NCBI GenBank assembly: GCA_019236735.1
Contig: JAFAIM010000071.1
Location: forward strand, 1-64,000
DNA length: 64,000 bases
Reading direction: 5' to 3'
DNA from: Burkholderiaceae bacterium
GTDB lineage: Bacteria > Pseudomonadota > Gammaproteobacteria > Burkholderiales > Burkholderiaceae_F
Shown: positions 26,929-36,088 of the stretch, in pieces
How positions within the stretch are numbered: the stretch's first letter is position 1
Layout: every line of letters begins with the position of its first letter
The notes under the pieces: model-generated
What the model saw: only the letters and a program-made list of their open reading frames with translations
The model's database searches: none
Told to the model about the DNA's origin: nothing
Position numbers and translations under genes: made by a program

Positions 26929-27428
26929 CGGCTCCAGGGCCTTGAACGCGAAGCCGATTGCCGAGCTGTGACAGTTTTTCGCGCGATTAGTTCGGTGCGG
27001 TACCCGGGATTCGCCGCTGCACTGCGGCGCCAGCGTCCCAATGTGGCGATACGGCGAAAATCGTCTGGCGCGACGCTGTCTCGCCAGATCGTAAGGCGGC
27101 GCCCGCTCGCACTGGACAGACAGATCAGGTTGCGTGTAATTCCGACTGGCCGCAGCTCTTCCCCGTCCCCGCGCTCGCTCCACAGCTCCAGGCGACCCTC
27201 CGGCAGGCGCAGCAGGATGTTGTGAGGCTCGAAGCGCACGCGCGCGCGTGCCAGTGCCACAGCGGCGACCAAAGCTGTCAGGAACCCGAGAATAGGTCCG
27301 GGTGCCCGCGCAAGCAAACCACTGCCCAGGCAGAAGATTGCGACCGACCCGCTGAAGGCGGCACCCGCCGCCATCGCACGCTGCCGCAGGCAAGAGCGAG
27401 CCGTCTTAAGAAGCACGGCCGGGAGCAC
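26925..27428 (-). CDS. YgfX-like inner-membrane protein
   Basis: Two adjacent N-terminal helices (GAAFSGSVAIFCLGSGLLA; GPILGFLTALVAAVALARA) are followed by a cytosolic domain. Its LPEGRLELWSERGDGEELRPVGIT and WRDSVAPDDFRRIATLGRW patterns match the short YgfX-type proteins. YgfX in E. coli is linked to succinate dehydrogenase assembly/CptA toxin reports, but here only the fold is suggested. The frame starts at GTG 27428 (167 residues, overlapping fabF by 23 bases); ATG 27374 (149 residues) is an alternative. It ends in ATGA with rpoE, so rpoE may be translationally coupled to it. Confidence 0.65.
   Translation of the reverse strand: MLPAVLLKTARSCLRQRAMAAGAAFSGSVAIFCLGSGLLARAPGPILGFLTALVAAVALARARVRFEPHNILLRLPEGRLELWSERGDGEELRPVGITRNLICLSSASGRRLTIWRDSVAPDDFRRIATLGRWRRSAAANPGYRTELIARKTVTARQSASRSRPWSR
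26967..26993 (-). promoter_or_regulatory. Candidate sigma-E promoter of rpoE operon
   Basis: On the minus strand GAACTA (26993-26988), 15 bases, then GTCACA (26972-26967) lies 39 bases before the rpoE ATG, inside the YgfX-like gene. The GAAC box and AAAAAC spacer fit ECF sigma-E promoters, and rpoE operons are usually autoregulated. Its strength is unknown. Confidence 0.5.
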
Positions 27429-28656
27429 GTCCGAATACCAGGGTTCCGTTGGTGCCGCCGAAGCCGAACGAGTTCTTCAGCGCGTAGTCGATGCGCAGAT
27501 CGCGTGGGGTGTTGGCACAGTAGTCCAGATCGCACTGCGGATCCGGATCAGTCAGATTGATCGTCGGAGGAGAGATCTGGTGGTACAGCGCGAGCACGGT
27601 GAAAACCGACTCGACGCCGCCCGCGCCGCCCAGCAGGTGCCCCGTCATCGACTTGGTCGAGTTCACGACCAATTTATGCGCCGACTCGCCGAATACACGC
27701 TTGATCGCATTGGTCTCGTTCACATCGCCCAAGGGCGTCGACGTTCCGTGGGCATTCAGATACGACACCTGGGAGGCGTCAATTCCGGCATCCAGCAGCG
27801 CCGCCTGCATGCAGCGACTCGGTCCTTCCACGTCGGGCGCCGTCATGTGATAGGCATCGGCGGTCATGCCGAAGCCGACAAGCTCGCAATAGATGCGGGC
27901 ATCGCGCCGCCGCGCGTGCTCATACTCCTCCAGCAAGATCACGCCGGCGCCCTCGCCCAGTACGAAACCGTCGCGGCCGCGATCGAACGGCCGGCTCGCC
28001 GCGGGCGGGTCTTCGTTGCGCACGGACAGTGCCTGCATCGAAGCGAAGCCCCCGATTCCAAGAGGACAGATGGTCGACTCGGCGCCGCCGGCCACCATTG
28101 CGTCGGCTTCGCCGCGCTCGATGATTCGCGCCGATTCTCCGATCGAGTGCAACCCCGTGGTGCAGGCCGACACCACCGCGAAATTCGGCCCCCGCAAACC
28201 GTACATGATCGAGACGTTGCCCGAAATCATGTTGATGATCGCCCCCGGGATCAGAAACGGCGAAATCCGGCGCGGGCCGCGATTGACCACCTCGGAGTGA
28301 TTGTCCTCGATCAGCGGCAGGCCGCCGATGCCGGAACCGACGATGCACCCGATCCGGTCCCGATTGGCGTCATCGACCTGCAGCGCGCTGTCGGCGAGCG
28401 CCTGCACCGAAGCGGCGACGCCGTAATGGATGAACGTGTCCATCCGGCGGATCTCCTTGGCCGAGACATAGCGCGACACATCGAAGTCCTTGACTTCGCC
28501 GGCGATCTGACACCGGTAACTGGAAGCGTCGAAGCGCGTGATTCGGGTGATCCCGGACGTTCCCGCCAACAGCCGACGCCATGCGGTCTGCACGTCATTG
28601 CCGACGGGGCACACGACTCCGAGCCCCGTCACCACGACACGACGTCGTGCCGACAT
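27406..28656 (-). CDS. fabF: Beta-ketoacyl-ACP synthase II
   Basis: FabF condenses malonyl-ACP with long acyl-ACPs and controls thermal regulation of unsaturated chains. The 416-residue protein has the Cys-His-His triad: VSACTTG (Cys near 165), NAHGTSTPLGD (His) and STKSMTGHLLGGAG (His, with Lys upstream). GFGGTNGTLVF closes the domain. It stands 93 bases after acpP and runs into the YgfX-like gene. Confidence 0.97.
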   Translation of the reverse strand: MSARRRVVVTGLGVVCPVGNDVQTAWRRLLAGTSGITRITRFDASSYRCQIAGEVKDFDVSRYVSAKEIRRMDTFIHYGVAASVQALADSALQVDDANRDRIGCIVGSGIGGLPLIEDNHSEVVNRGPRRISPFLIPGAIINMISGNVSIMYGLRGPNFAVVSACTTGLHSIGESARIIERGEADAMVAGGAESTICPLGIGGFASMQALSVRNEDPPAASRPFDRGRDGFVLGEGAGVILLEEYEHARRRDARIYCELVGFGMTADAYHMTAPDVEGPSRCMQAALLDAGIDASQVSYLNAHGTSTPLGDVNETNAIKRVFGESAHKLVVNSTKSMTGHLLGGAGGVESVFTVLALYHQISPPTINLTDPDPQCDLDYCANTPRDLRIDYALKNSFGFGGTNGTLVFGRAPGRAS

Positions 28657-28749
28657 CGGTGCTCATCCCCTTTCGAAAGAAGAAGCGCTTCGGGCTGGAC
28701 TGCGGCCGAACTCCGTGGGTAAAGGCCTGCGGCCTGCGCGCCCCAAAGC

Positions 28750-28992
28750 CTAGGATTTCTTCAGATGGGCGTTGACGTAGTCGATCGCCTGCTGGACCGT
28801 GCGGATTTTCTCGGCCTCCTCATCCGGGATCTCGCACTCGAACTCGTCCTCGAGAGCCATGACCAGCTCAACCGTGTCGAGCGAGTCGGCGCCGAGGTCG
28901 TCGACGAAGGCAGATTCGTTCTTGATGTCCGCCTCGTTGACCCCGAGCTGTTCGGCGACGATTTTCTTGACCCGTTGTTCAGTGCTGTCCAT
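28750..28992 (-). CDS. acpP: Acyl carrier protein
   Basis: This 80-residue acidic protein carries the growing acyl chain on phosphopantetheine attached to the Ser of [15 protein letters not shown] (Ser37). The rest is typical AcpP ([36 protein letters not shown]). A strong RBS (AGGAGG) precedes the ATG, fitting its high expression. It lies between fabG and fabF. Confidence 0.98.
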   Translation of the reverse strand: MDSTEQRVKKIVAEQLGVNEADIKNESAFVDDLGADSLDTVELVMALEDEFECEIPDEEAEKIRTVQQAIDYVNAHLKKS

Positions 28993-29048
28993 GTGCTCCT
29001 CCTGCGCCTTGTTGGCTCATCGCCGACGGCCTCCCGAAAAGCGGCGCG

Positions 29049-29054
29049 ATTCTA
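29049..29054 (-). promoter_or_regulatory. Candidate -10 box for acpP
   Basis: TAGAAT in GATAGAATCGCGC on the minus strand lies 57 bases before the acpP ATG, in the 94-base fabG-acpP gap. A clear -35 hexamer was not found. A separate acpP promoter would fit its higher demand. Confidence 0.35.
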
Positions 29055-29086
29055 TCAGAGGACGCCACGGCAACCGCTCGCGCGCA

Positions 29087-29866
29087 TCACGTCATATGCA
29101 TTCCACCGTTCACGTGTACGGTAGCGCCGGTGATGTAGGCAGCCGCGGGCGACGCCAGGAATGCGACGACCGCCGCAACCTCGTCGGCCTGACCCAAGCG
29201 GCCGGCCGGAATCTGTGCCAGCACCGCTTGCGACTGCGCCGGCGCGAGGGCGCGCGCCATGTCGGTATCGATGAATCCGGGCGCCACGCAATTGACGGTG
29301 ATCGAGCGGCCCGCAAGTTCCCTCGCCAGGGAGCGGGTCATGCCCTCCAGGCCCGCTTTGGAGGCCGCGTAGTTCACTTGGCCGGGATTGCCGCTCGAGG
29401 CGACGACCGAGGATATGTTGATGATGCGGCCATGGCGCGCTTTCAGCATATCCCGGATCACCCGGCGCGACAGTCGAAAGGCGCCGCTCAAATTGGTGTC
29501 GATCACCTCGTTCCACTGCTCGTCGCGCATGCGCATCGCGAGGCCGTCCTGCGTCACGCCTGCATTGTTCACGAGGACCGACAGCCTGCCGTACTTCTGT
29601 GCGATCGATTCGACCAGCGGATCGATCTGCTCGGCGTCGCGCACGTTCAGCAGCGCGCCATTTCCGCGCGCACCGATCTGTGCGATGTGTGCATCGATCG
29701 CCTCGACCCCGAGCCCAGTCGTCGCCGTTCCGACCACGCAGGCGCCGGCGCGCGCCAGGTACTGAAAAATGGCTCGGCCGATCCCTCGCGCGGCCCCCGT
29801 CACCAGCGCGACCTCGCCGCCGAGCGCATCGGCTCGCAACACGAACGGATCGACCGCCTCAGGCAT
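29087..29866 (-). CDS. fabG: 3-oxoacyl-ACP reductase
   Basis: A short-chain dehydrogenase of 259 residues reducing beta-ketoacyl-ACP with NADPH. The cofactor loop is VTGAARGIGRAI; NNAGVTQDG and the Ser-Tyr-Lys triad (NISSVVASSGNPGQVNYAASKAG) are present. The C-terminus GGMHMT is typical of FabG. The N-terminus is about 13 residues longer than usual (MPEAVDPFVLRADALGGEVALVTG); the ATG lies 8 bases inside fabD. Confidence 0.96.
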   Translation of the reverse strand: MPEAVDPFVLRADALGGEVALVTGAARGIGRAIFQYLARAGACVVGTATTGLGVEAIDAHIAQIGARGNGALLNVRDAEQIDPLVESIAQKYGRLSVLVNNAGVTQDGLAMRMRDEQWNEVIDTNLSGAFRLSRRVIRDMLKARHGRIINISSVVASSGNPGQVNYAASKAGLEGMTRSLARELAGRSITVNCVAPGFIDTDMARALAPAQSQAVLAQIPAGRLGQADEVAAVVAFLASPAAAYITGATVHVNGGMHMT

Positions 29867-30803
29867 GCACGGCGTCCAGCGCCTGGGCGAGCGAGAACGG
29901 GTCCGACACCGACAGGCTGTTCAGCGCCGGTGAGATGCGGCGGGTCAGCCCGCTCAGCACCTTGCCCGGGCCGCATTCGATCACGTGACGAATTCCTCGC
30001 TCGCTCATCGACTCGACAATCTGCCTCCAGCGTACCGGACCTGCCGCCTGGCGCGCCAGCGCGTCGCGGATGCGTTCGGGATCGGACTGCACCTGCACGT
30101 CGATGTTGTTGATCACCGGCACGGCGGGAATCTGCACCGGCACTGCCACGAGGCGTTCGCGCAGCCGCTGCGCCGCCGGAGCAAGCAGACTGCAATGGAA
30201 CGGAACGGACACCGCGAGTGTCACCGCCCGCTTTGCACCGAGGCCCTTGGCGATCTCGCACGCACGCGCGACCGCGGCGCGATGGCCCGCGATCACGACT
30301 TGCGAAGGTGCGTTGAAGTTGACCGCCTCGACCACCTCTCCGCTCGATTCGGCGGCGGCTTGCGCGCAGGCCGCGACGACGCGCTCGTCCTCCAGCCCCA
30401 AGACAGCGGCCATCGTGCCGACTCCTACGGCGACCGCTTCCTGCATCACCTGCGCGCGAAAGCGCACCAGCGGCACCGCATCCTGCAGCCAGATCGAGCC
30501 GGCTGCCACCAGCGAAGTGTATTCGCCGAGGCTGTGTCCGGCCATCAGTTCGGGCTGCGGACCTCCTGCCGCTCGCCACGCTGCGTAGATCGCGAACGAC
30601 GCCGCCAGCAGGCAGGGTTGGGTGTTCACCGTCAACTCGAGTCGCTCGGCCGGTCCCTCGGCGATCATGCGGCCGATGTCCTCGCCCAGCGCGTCGGAGG
30701 CGCGCTGCAGGACGCCGGCGACGGCCGGATCACCGGCAAAGGCGGCGAGCATGCCGACAGACTGCGATCCCTGCCCGGGGAAGACGAAGGCCAGGCGCTG
30801 CAT
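29859..30803 (-). CDS. fabD: Malonyl-CoA-ACP transacylase
   Basis: FabD loads malonyl groups onto ACP. The 314-residue protein has FVFPGQGSQSVGM, the nucleophile GHSLGEYTSLVAAG (Ser near 92), FRAQVMQEAV, and VPFHCSLL with the catalytic His (near 201). ATG 30803 is preferred to an in-frame TTG at 30809. It lies between fabH and fabG in the fab cluster. Confidence 0.97.
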   Translation of the reverse strand: MQRLAFVFPGQGSQSVGMLAAFAGDPAVAGVLQRASDALGEDIGRMIAEGPAERLELTVNTQPCLLAASFAIYAAWRAAGGPQPELMAGHSLGEYTSLVAAGSIWLQDAVPLVRFRAQVMQEAVAVGVGTMAAVLGLEDERVVAACAQAAAESSGEVVEAVNFNAPSQVVIAGHRAAVARACEIAKGLGAKRAVTLAVSVPFHCSLLAPAAQRLRERLVAVPVQIPAVPVINNIDVQVQSDPERIRDALARQAAGPVRWRQIVESMSERGIRHVIECGPGKVLSGLTRRISPALNSLSVSDPFSLAQALDAVHA

Positions 30804-30855
30804 CGGCAAAAGGTCCTGAGCGGAAACGTCCTGAGCTGGGTATCTGGAGTCGGGA

Positions 30856-31845
30856 CTACATCCGTACCAGCACCGAGCCCCAGGTGAAGCCGCCGCCCAC
30901 TCCTTGCAGCAGCACGTGCTGACCGGGGCGGATCATGCCGTTGCGCACGCCCCAGTCGAGCGCAAGCGGCACAGAAGCGGCCGAAGTGTTGCCATGGCGG
31001 TCGACTGTCACCACGAGACGCTCGAACGGCAGGCCGAGGCGGCGTGCCGTCGCGGTCAGGATCCGGATGTTGGCCTGATGCGGAATCAGCCAGTCGAGCG
31101 CGTCCACCGGCAGCCCGCCTGCATCGAGCACCTCTCGCGCCGAAGCGTCCAGCACTTCGACGGCCGCCTTGAACACTGCCGGCCCATCCATCCGCAGGAA
31201 AGGGTCGCCTTGAACCCGCCCTTGCTCCACGCGCCCCGCGGTGCACAGGATGCCGGCGCGCGAACCATCCGCGCGCATCCGTTGCGCCAGCACACCCGGG
31301 CGATCAGAGGCCTCCAGCACCACTGCGCCGGCGCCGTCACCGAACAGCACGCACGTGGTTCGATCGTTCCAATCCAGGATGCGGGAGAACGTCTCCGAGC
31401 CGATCACAAGCGCTCGACGATGGGCGCCTGTGCGCAGCAGCGCATCGGCCACCGACAGCGCGTATACGAAACCGCTGCAGACGGCCTGCACGTCGAACGC
31501 GGCACCGTTGCGAATTCCGAGGGTCGCCTGCACCAGGCATGCGGTACTCGGAAAGATCTGATCCGACGTCGAGGTGGCGAGAACGACCAGATCGATCGAG
31601 TCGACACCGACTGCTGCAGCCTGTAGCGCTGCGCGCGCCGCCTGCGCGCCCAGCTCGGCAGTGGTCAGCCCGGCTTCCGCCAAGTAGCGCTGGCGAATCC
31701 CGGTCCGCTCGACGATCCATTGATCCGACGTTTCGATGCCGTGCCGCGCCAGCTCCTGCACCAGCTCTTCGTTGCTGACGGCGCGCGCAGGAAGCGCGCT
31801 GCCGGTACCGATGATGCGTGAGAAAGATGCGGAAGCGCCCGGCAT
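30856..31845 (-). CDS. fabH: Beta-ketoacyl-ACP synthase III
   Basis: FabH starts fatty acid chains by condensing acetyl-CoA (or a branched starter) with malonyl-ACP. The 329-residue protein has Cys in [13 protein letters not shown], His in [10 protein letters not shown] and Asn in [28 protein letters not shown] closes the protein. The ATG lies 6 bases after the plsX stop. Confidence 0.97.
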   Translation of the reverse strand: MPGASASFSRIIGTGSALPARAVSNEELVQELARHGIETSDQWIVERTGIRQRYLAEAGLTTAELGAQAARAALQAAAVGVDSIDLVVLATSTSDQIFPSTACLVQATLGIRNGAAFDVQAVCSGFVYALSVADALLRTGAHRRALVIGSETFSRILDWNDRTTCVLFGDGAGAVVLEASDRPGVLAQRMRADGSRAGILCTAGRVEQGRVQGDPFLRMDGPAVFKAAVEVLDASAREVLDAGGLPVDALDWLIPHQANIRILTATARRLGLPFERLVVTVDRHGNTSAASVPLALDWGVRNGMIRPGQHVLLQGVGGGFTWGSVLVRM

Positions 31846-31851
31846 CGTGGC

Positions 31852-32898
31852 TCAGAGCGCAGTAGCGCTTGCGGGCGTCGGGCAGCCTGCGACCAGCGGT
31901 GCAACCGCCGCCTTGGTACGTTTCACCAAATCATGTCGTGCCGCCTCGGCAGCGCGCCGGATCGCAAACCCGAACGCGAGCAGATCGGCTGACCCGTGGC
32001 TCTTGATGACGATGCCGCGCAGGCCGAGCAGGCAGGCGCCGTTGTGGCGGCGATGGTCGACGCGGTGCCGGAAGCGACGCAGAACCGGAAGCGCAGCCAG
32101 TGCACTCAAGCGTGCGAGCAGGTTGCGAGTGAATTCCTCGCGCGCGAATTGCGCCACCATCTGGGCCAGCCCCTCCGAAGCCTTCAGCGCAACATTGCCG
32201 ACGAACCCATCGCACACGATGACGTCGGTGGTGCCGCGGAAAATGTCATCGCCTTCAACGTTACCGTAGAAGTTCAGGCCGCTCGCGCGCAGCAGCTCCG
32301 CCGCTCGCTTGACGACCTCGTTGCCCTTGATGGCCTCCTCTCCGACGTTCAGCAGGCCGACGCTGGGCTGTTGCGTGCCCTGCAGCGCTGAGACCAGCGC
32401 GCAGCCGAGCATCGCGAACTGCAGCAACTGCTCCGCCGAGCAATCGACGTTGGCGCCCAGGTCAAGCACCGTTGTGAACCCGGCTTTCTGGTTCGGTAAC
32501 AAATGTGCGATCGCCGGGCGGTCGATTCCCTTGAGCGTCTTCAACACAAACCGCGCGATCGCCATCAGCGCACCGGTGTTGCCGGCGCTGACGCACGCGT
32601 CTGCCTGGCCATTTTTCACCAGATCGACGGCAATCCGCATCGAAGACTCGCGCTTACCTCGCAGCGCCAGCGCGGGCGGGTCGTCCATCAACACCGCCTG
32701 CTCGGCGTGAACCACTTGAAGCCTGGATCCCGGCGCTTCGCCGCCGGCCCGCTTCAGCGCAGCAGTGATGTCCTGTGAGCGACCGACCAGTACCAGCACG
32801 GCGTCCGGGTCCTCGGCTACATATCGCACGGCGGCCGGAACCGTGACTGCCAAGCCGCGGTCGCCGCCCATGCAATCGATCGCAATGCGGACGGTCAT
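31852..32898 (-). CDS. plsX: Phosphate acyltransferase PlsX
   Basis: PlsX converts acyl-ACP and phosphate to acyl-phosphate, the acyl donor for glycerol-3-phosphate acylation at the membrane. The 348-residue protein shows [54 protein letters not shown] and [16 protein letters not shown], all family hallmarks. It stands between rpmF and fabH, as in most proteobacteria. Confidence 0.97.
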   Translation of the reverse strand: MTVRIAIDCMGGDRGLAVTVPAAVRYVAEDPDAVLVLVGRSQDITAALKRAGGEAPGSRLQVVHAEQAVLMDDPPALALRGKRESSMRIAVDLVKNGQADACVSAGNTGALMAIARFVLKTLKGIDRPAIAHLLPNQKAGFTTVLDLGANVDCSAEQLLQFAMLGCALVSALQGTQQPSVGLLNVGEEAIKGNEVVKRAAELLRASGLNFYGNVEGDDIFRGTTDVIVCDGFVGNVALKASEGLAQMVAQFAREEFTRNLLARLSALAALPVLRRFRHRVDHRRHNGACLLGLRGIVIKSHGSADLLAFGFAIRRAAEAARHDLVKRTKAAVAPLVAGCPTPASATAL

Positions 32899-32992
32899 GC
32901 AGTGCCCCGAATCCTACCGGCCCACCGCGACGTCGGTGCAGCTGCGGTCGGAAACGTTTGACCAACCCTCCGATCCGGTTGCCCGTCCTGGG

Positions 32993-33175
32993 CTACTCGT
33001 CGTTCTTGGTCGGAACGATCTTGCGCCCCCGGTAAAACCCGTTCGGGCTGACGTGGTGGCGCCGGTGCACCTCGCCCGTGGACGGATCGGTCGCAAGCGG
33101 CGGCGGCGTGATGAAATCGTGCGCGCGGTGCTGACCGCGCCGCGAAGCCGACTTCTTGTTCTGCTGGACAGCCAT
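32993..33175 (-). CDS. rpmF: Ribosomal protein L32
   Basis: 60 residues: [20 protein letters not shown] at the N-terminus and [15 protein letters not shown] near the end are characteristic of bL32. No Cys residues are present, so it is the zinc-free form. It lies between yceD and plsX in the conserved order. Confidence 0.97.
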   Translation of the reverse strand: MAVQQNKKSASRRGQHRAHDFITPPPLATDPSTGEVHRRHHVSPNGFYRGRKIVPTKNDE

Positions 33176-33202
33176 CGTGACACCCGGACGGACGTAAACC
33201 TC

Positions 33203-33703
33203 CTATTGTATATCGCTTCGCCCGCGCTTCAGGCGTGCGAGCGCAGCAAAAGGCCCGTCCTCCGCCTTGTCCGGGAGCGGCGGCCGCGGGCGCCCCTCGC
33301 ACGCATCATGGCGCGGAGAGATCGGCAGCGCCAGAATCGTCTGCTCTTCCACCAGACCGCGCAGGTCGAAGGTCCGGCTTGCCACCAGCGGCTCGTCGCC
33401 GTCGGGCTCGATCGGAAACGCTCCCAGTTGCGCCTCGTCGTCGACGAAGAAGAAGCCTTCTGTTTCGTTCACGTCCCACTCCAGCCGCTCGCCGCACAAG
33501 TCGCAATTCAAGCCCAGGTGCGCGTTGATCCGTAGCACTGCGCCGCTGCGGCCGCGCTCGTCGATTCGTCCGTCGAGCCGGTACCGGATCCTCCCCATCG
33601 GCGAGCTCAGCAGGCTCGCGAGGCGCGGGAGTGCCGCTGCGTCCACTTCGCCCTCGACGAAGCCGCCCTCGCGAGCAAGCTCCACTAAATCGATCGTCCG
33701 CAT
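33203..33703 (-). CDS. yceD: DUF177 protein YceD (23S rRNA accumulation protein)
   Basis: The 166-residue protein has the DUF177 core with CDLCGERLEWDV and a later RHDAC, which may form a metal site, plus the acidic strand ETEGFFFVDDEA. E. coli YceD is required for normal 23S rRNA levels. It is co-directional with rpmF, 27 bases away, as usual. It is divergent from maf. Confidence 0.9.
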   Translation of the reverse strand: MRTIDLVELAREGGFVEGEVDAAALPRLASLLSSPMGRIRYRLDGRIDERGRSGAVLRINAHLGLNCDLCGERLEWDVNETEGFFFVDDEAQLGAFPIEPDGDEPLVASRTFDLRGLVEEQTILALPISPRHDACEGRPRPPLPDKAEDGPFAALARLKRGRSDIQ

Positions 33704-33790
33704 GCCGCCACTTCTGCTGTATTCCGCTTCTGCCGTACTCCGCCTCAGCGTCCCGAGCCGCTACACTCGTCCCGCCCACATCTCGCACGT

Positions 33791-34381
33791 ATGTCGATTC
33801 CCATCGTACTCGCGTCGAGCTCTCCATATCGCCGGCAGCTCCTCGAACGGCTCGGTGTGCCGTTCGAAGCTGTTGCGCCGAAAGTCGACGAAACGCCTCT
33901 GGCCGGAGAAACGGCACGGCAGACGGCGCTGCGCCTCGCGCAGCAAAAGGCGGATGCCGTTGCGACTCGTTTTCCTCAGGCCATTGTGATCGGATCGGAC
34001 CAGGTCGCGGAGATGGATGGGCGCAGGCTGGGCAAGCCGGGCGGCCATGCGGCGGCGTTGCAGCAGCTTCTTTCGATGCAGGGACGCACCGTCGTGTTCC
34101 ACACAGCGCTGTCGGTGTTGCGGTACGCGGATCAGCGCACGAGCGCCGACTGCGTAGACACGTCGGTGCACTTTCGCACCCTGCCGATAGAGGCGCTCGA
34201 GCAGTACCTGCTGCGCGATCGGCCGTACGATTGCGCAGGGTCGGCCAAGATCGAGGCGCTCGGCATCTGCCTGGTCGAGTCGGTTCGCTCCGACGATCCG
34301 ACCGCGCTGATTGGACTGCCTCTGATCCGCCTGACGACGATGCTGGCCGAGTGCGGTGTCACCCTTCCCGCCCTCCTCTGA
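33791..34381 (+). CDS. Maf-like nucleotide pyrophosphatase (YceF, m7GTP type)
   Basis: Maf proteins hydrolyse modified or non-canonical nucleoside triphosphates. The 196-residue protein has LASSSPYRRQLLERLGVPFE, PKVDETP, IGSDQVAEMDGRRLGKPG and YDCAGSAKIEALG. The SDQVA and CAGSAKIEALG variants point to the YceF subgroup acting on 7-methyl-GTP, not the dTTP/UTP subgroup. It sits next to yceD/rpmF, as yceF does in other proteobacteria. Confidence 0.9.
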   Translation: MSIPIVLASSSPYRRQLLERLGVPFEAVAPKVDETPLAGETARQTALRLAQQKADAVATRFPQAIVIGSDQVAEMDGRRLGKPGGHAAALQQLLSMQGRTVVFHTALSVLRYADQRTSADCVDTSVHFRTLPIEALEQYLLRDRPYDCAGSAKIEALGICLVESVRSDDPTALIGLPLIRLTTMLAECGVTLPALL

Positions 34382-34423
34382 GGCCCCTCGCCGAATGGCC
34401 CTGCGCACCGCGGCTGCAGGCAG

Positions 34424-35155
34424 ATGACCTCCTCGGGCACGCTGTTCCTTCTGCCAACACCGCTGAGCAACAGCGAGCCGGCGCAGATCCTGTCGGCGGG
34501 AGCGCTGCAGGTCGCGCGTGCGGCGACGTACGTGCTGGCGGAGAACGCGCGTAGCGCTCGTGCTTTCCTAAAGGCGGCCGGTCATCCCGGATCCATCCAG
34601 CAAGTGCAGATCGTGCAGATCGGACACGACCCGCAGCCCGCGCAAGCGCGGCAATGGCTGCAGCCGCTGCGCGACGGCGGCGAGGCGGCGTTGGTGTCGG
34701 AGTGCGGCTGCCCAGCAGTTGCCGATCCAGGAGCGACCGTGGTCGCCTGCGCGCACGATATGGGATTGCGTGTTCGGCCTTTGGTCGGACCCAGCTCGAT
34801 CCTGCTCGCTCTGATGGCGTCGGGATTAAATGGACAGCGTTTTCGCTTCCACGGCTACCTGCCGCAACAGGTGGGCGCGCTGGCCGATGACCTGCGCCGC
34901 CTGGACCGCGACGCAGCGCGCGGCGAGACGCAAATTTTCATCGAGACGCCGTATCGCACGCACAGGTTGTTTCTTGCAATCCTGGAGCACTGCAACAGCG
35001 CGACGCGCTTTTGTGTGGCGCTGGACCTCGGAAGCGCACTCGAAACGGTGCTCACCCGCAGCATTGCCCAATGGCGGGGGATCGCACAGTCGGCGCTGCC
35101 CGACTTGCATCGGCGCCCGGCGGTGTTCCTGCTGTGCAGCGGCTTAGCCGCGTAG
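34424..35155 (+). CDS. Tetrapyrrole-methylase-fold SAM-dependent methyltransferase (RsmI paralogue)
   Basis: The 243-residue protein has the two-lobed fold of the RsmI/tetrapyrrole methylase family: TLFLLPTPLSN at the N-terminus, ALVSECGCPAVADPGATVVACAHDMGLRVRPLVGPSSILLALMASGLNGQRFRFHGYLP in the middle. Key RsmI words are changed: AENAR for AEDTR and SECGCPAVADPG for SDAGTPLISDPG. It is therefore probably not the 16S C1402 enzyme but a related methyltransferase of unknown substrate. It follows maf by 42 bases; its 3' end overlaps rluC by 12 bases, convergently. Confidence 0.8.
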   Translation: MTSSGTLFLLPTPLSNSEPAQILSAGALQVARAATYVLAENARSARAFLKAAGHPGSIQQVQIVQIGHDPQPAQARQWLQPLRDGGEAALVSECGCPAVADPGATVVACAHDMGLRVRPLVGPSSILLALMASGLNGQRFRFHGYLPQQVGALADDLRRLDRDAARGETQIFIETPYRTHRLFLAILEHCNSATRFCVALDLGSALETVLTRSIAQWRGIAQSALPDLHRRPAVFLLCSGLAA

Positions 35156-36088
35156 CGCTTGCAAAAACTCGGCGCACTCGGGGGGCAGCGGCGATGTGAA
35201 CGACATCGGCTCGCCGCTGACCGGATGTCGCAAGCGCACCTGCCAGGCGTGCAGGAACATGCGCGCCAGGCGCGCGCCGAACTCTGCGCGGGCGACGCGG
35301 CGATTCAGATCGAAATCGCCGTACTTGTCGTCGCCGACGATGGGAAAGCCGAGATGGGCAAGGTGCACGCGGATCTGGTGTGTGCGGCCGGTGCGCAGTT
35401 CCGCATCCAGCAGTGAGAAATGCTGCAGTTTCTCGCGCAACTCGAGCACCGTGTGCGAAGTCGAACCGCCCAGCGGATCGACTCGCACTTTGCCGCCAGC
35501 TCCCGCTCCGCCCTTGGACAGCGCAAGTTTCACGTGTTGCCGATCGTTGTGCCAGCGCCCGGCGACCAGCGCCAGATAACGCTTTTCGACCTCGCCCTGT
35601 CGAAGCGCAGCGTGAAGCTGGAGCAGCGCACGCCGCGACTTGCAAAGCAGCAGCAGTCCGGAGGTGTCTCGATCGAGCCGGTGCGCCAGCTCGATAAACG
35701 GCTGGTTCGGACGCGCCGCGCGAATGCGTTCGATCGCGCCGAACGACACCCCGCTGCCCCCGTGCGCCGCAACCCCGGCCGGCTTGTCTACCGCCAGAAG
35801 ATGTTCGTCCTCGAACACGACCGGAAGCATCGTCGCCGGGGTGGGCCGCGGCGCTGCTGCCCGGGTAGCGATTCGCATCGGAGGAATGCGAACCTCGTCG
35901 CCGACCGACAGGCGCTGATCGGCTGCGGCCCGGCCGCGATTGATTCGCACCTGCCCGCTGCGGACGACCTGGTAAATGTGGCTCTTCGGAACGCCCTTGC
36001 TCAGTCGGATCAAAAAATTGTCCAAACGCTGCCCGGCCGATTCGGAGCCCACCATCACATACCGGACCTCTTTGCGTTCGACCCCCAT
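35144..36088 (-). CDS. rluC: 23S rRNA pseudouridine synthase C
   Basis: RluC makes pseudouridine at 23S positions 955, 2504 and 2580. The 314-residue protein starts with an S4 domain (QRLDNFLIRLSKGVPKSHIYQVVRSGQVRINRGR). The RluA-type catalytic domain has HRLDRDTSGLLLLCKS with the essential Asp, and RTGRTHQIRVHLAHLGFPIVGDDKYGD. ATG 36088 gives the family length; open sequence upstream is not S4-like. It is divergent from rne, as in E. coli and Burkholderia. Confidence 0.95.
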   Translation of the reverse strand: MGVERKEVRYVMVGSESAGQRLDNFLIRLSKGVPKSHIYQVVRSGQVRINRGRAAADQRLSVGDEVRIPPMRIATRAAAPRPTPATMLPVVFEDEHLLAVDKPAGVAAHGGSGVSFGAIERIRAARPNQPFIELAHRLDRDTSGLLLLCKSRRALLQLHAALRQGEVEKRYLALVAGRWHNDRQHVKLALSKGGAGAGGKVRVDPLGGSTSHTVLELREKLQHFSLLDAELRTGRTHQIRVHLAHLGFPIVGDDKYGDFDLNRRVARAEFGARLARMFLHAWQVRLRHPVSGEPMSFTSPLPPECAEFLQALRG

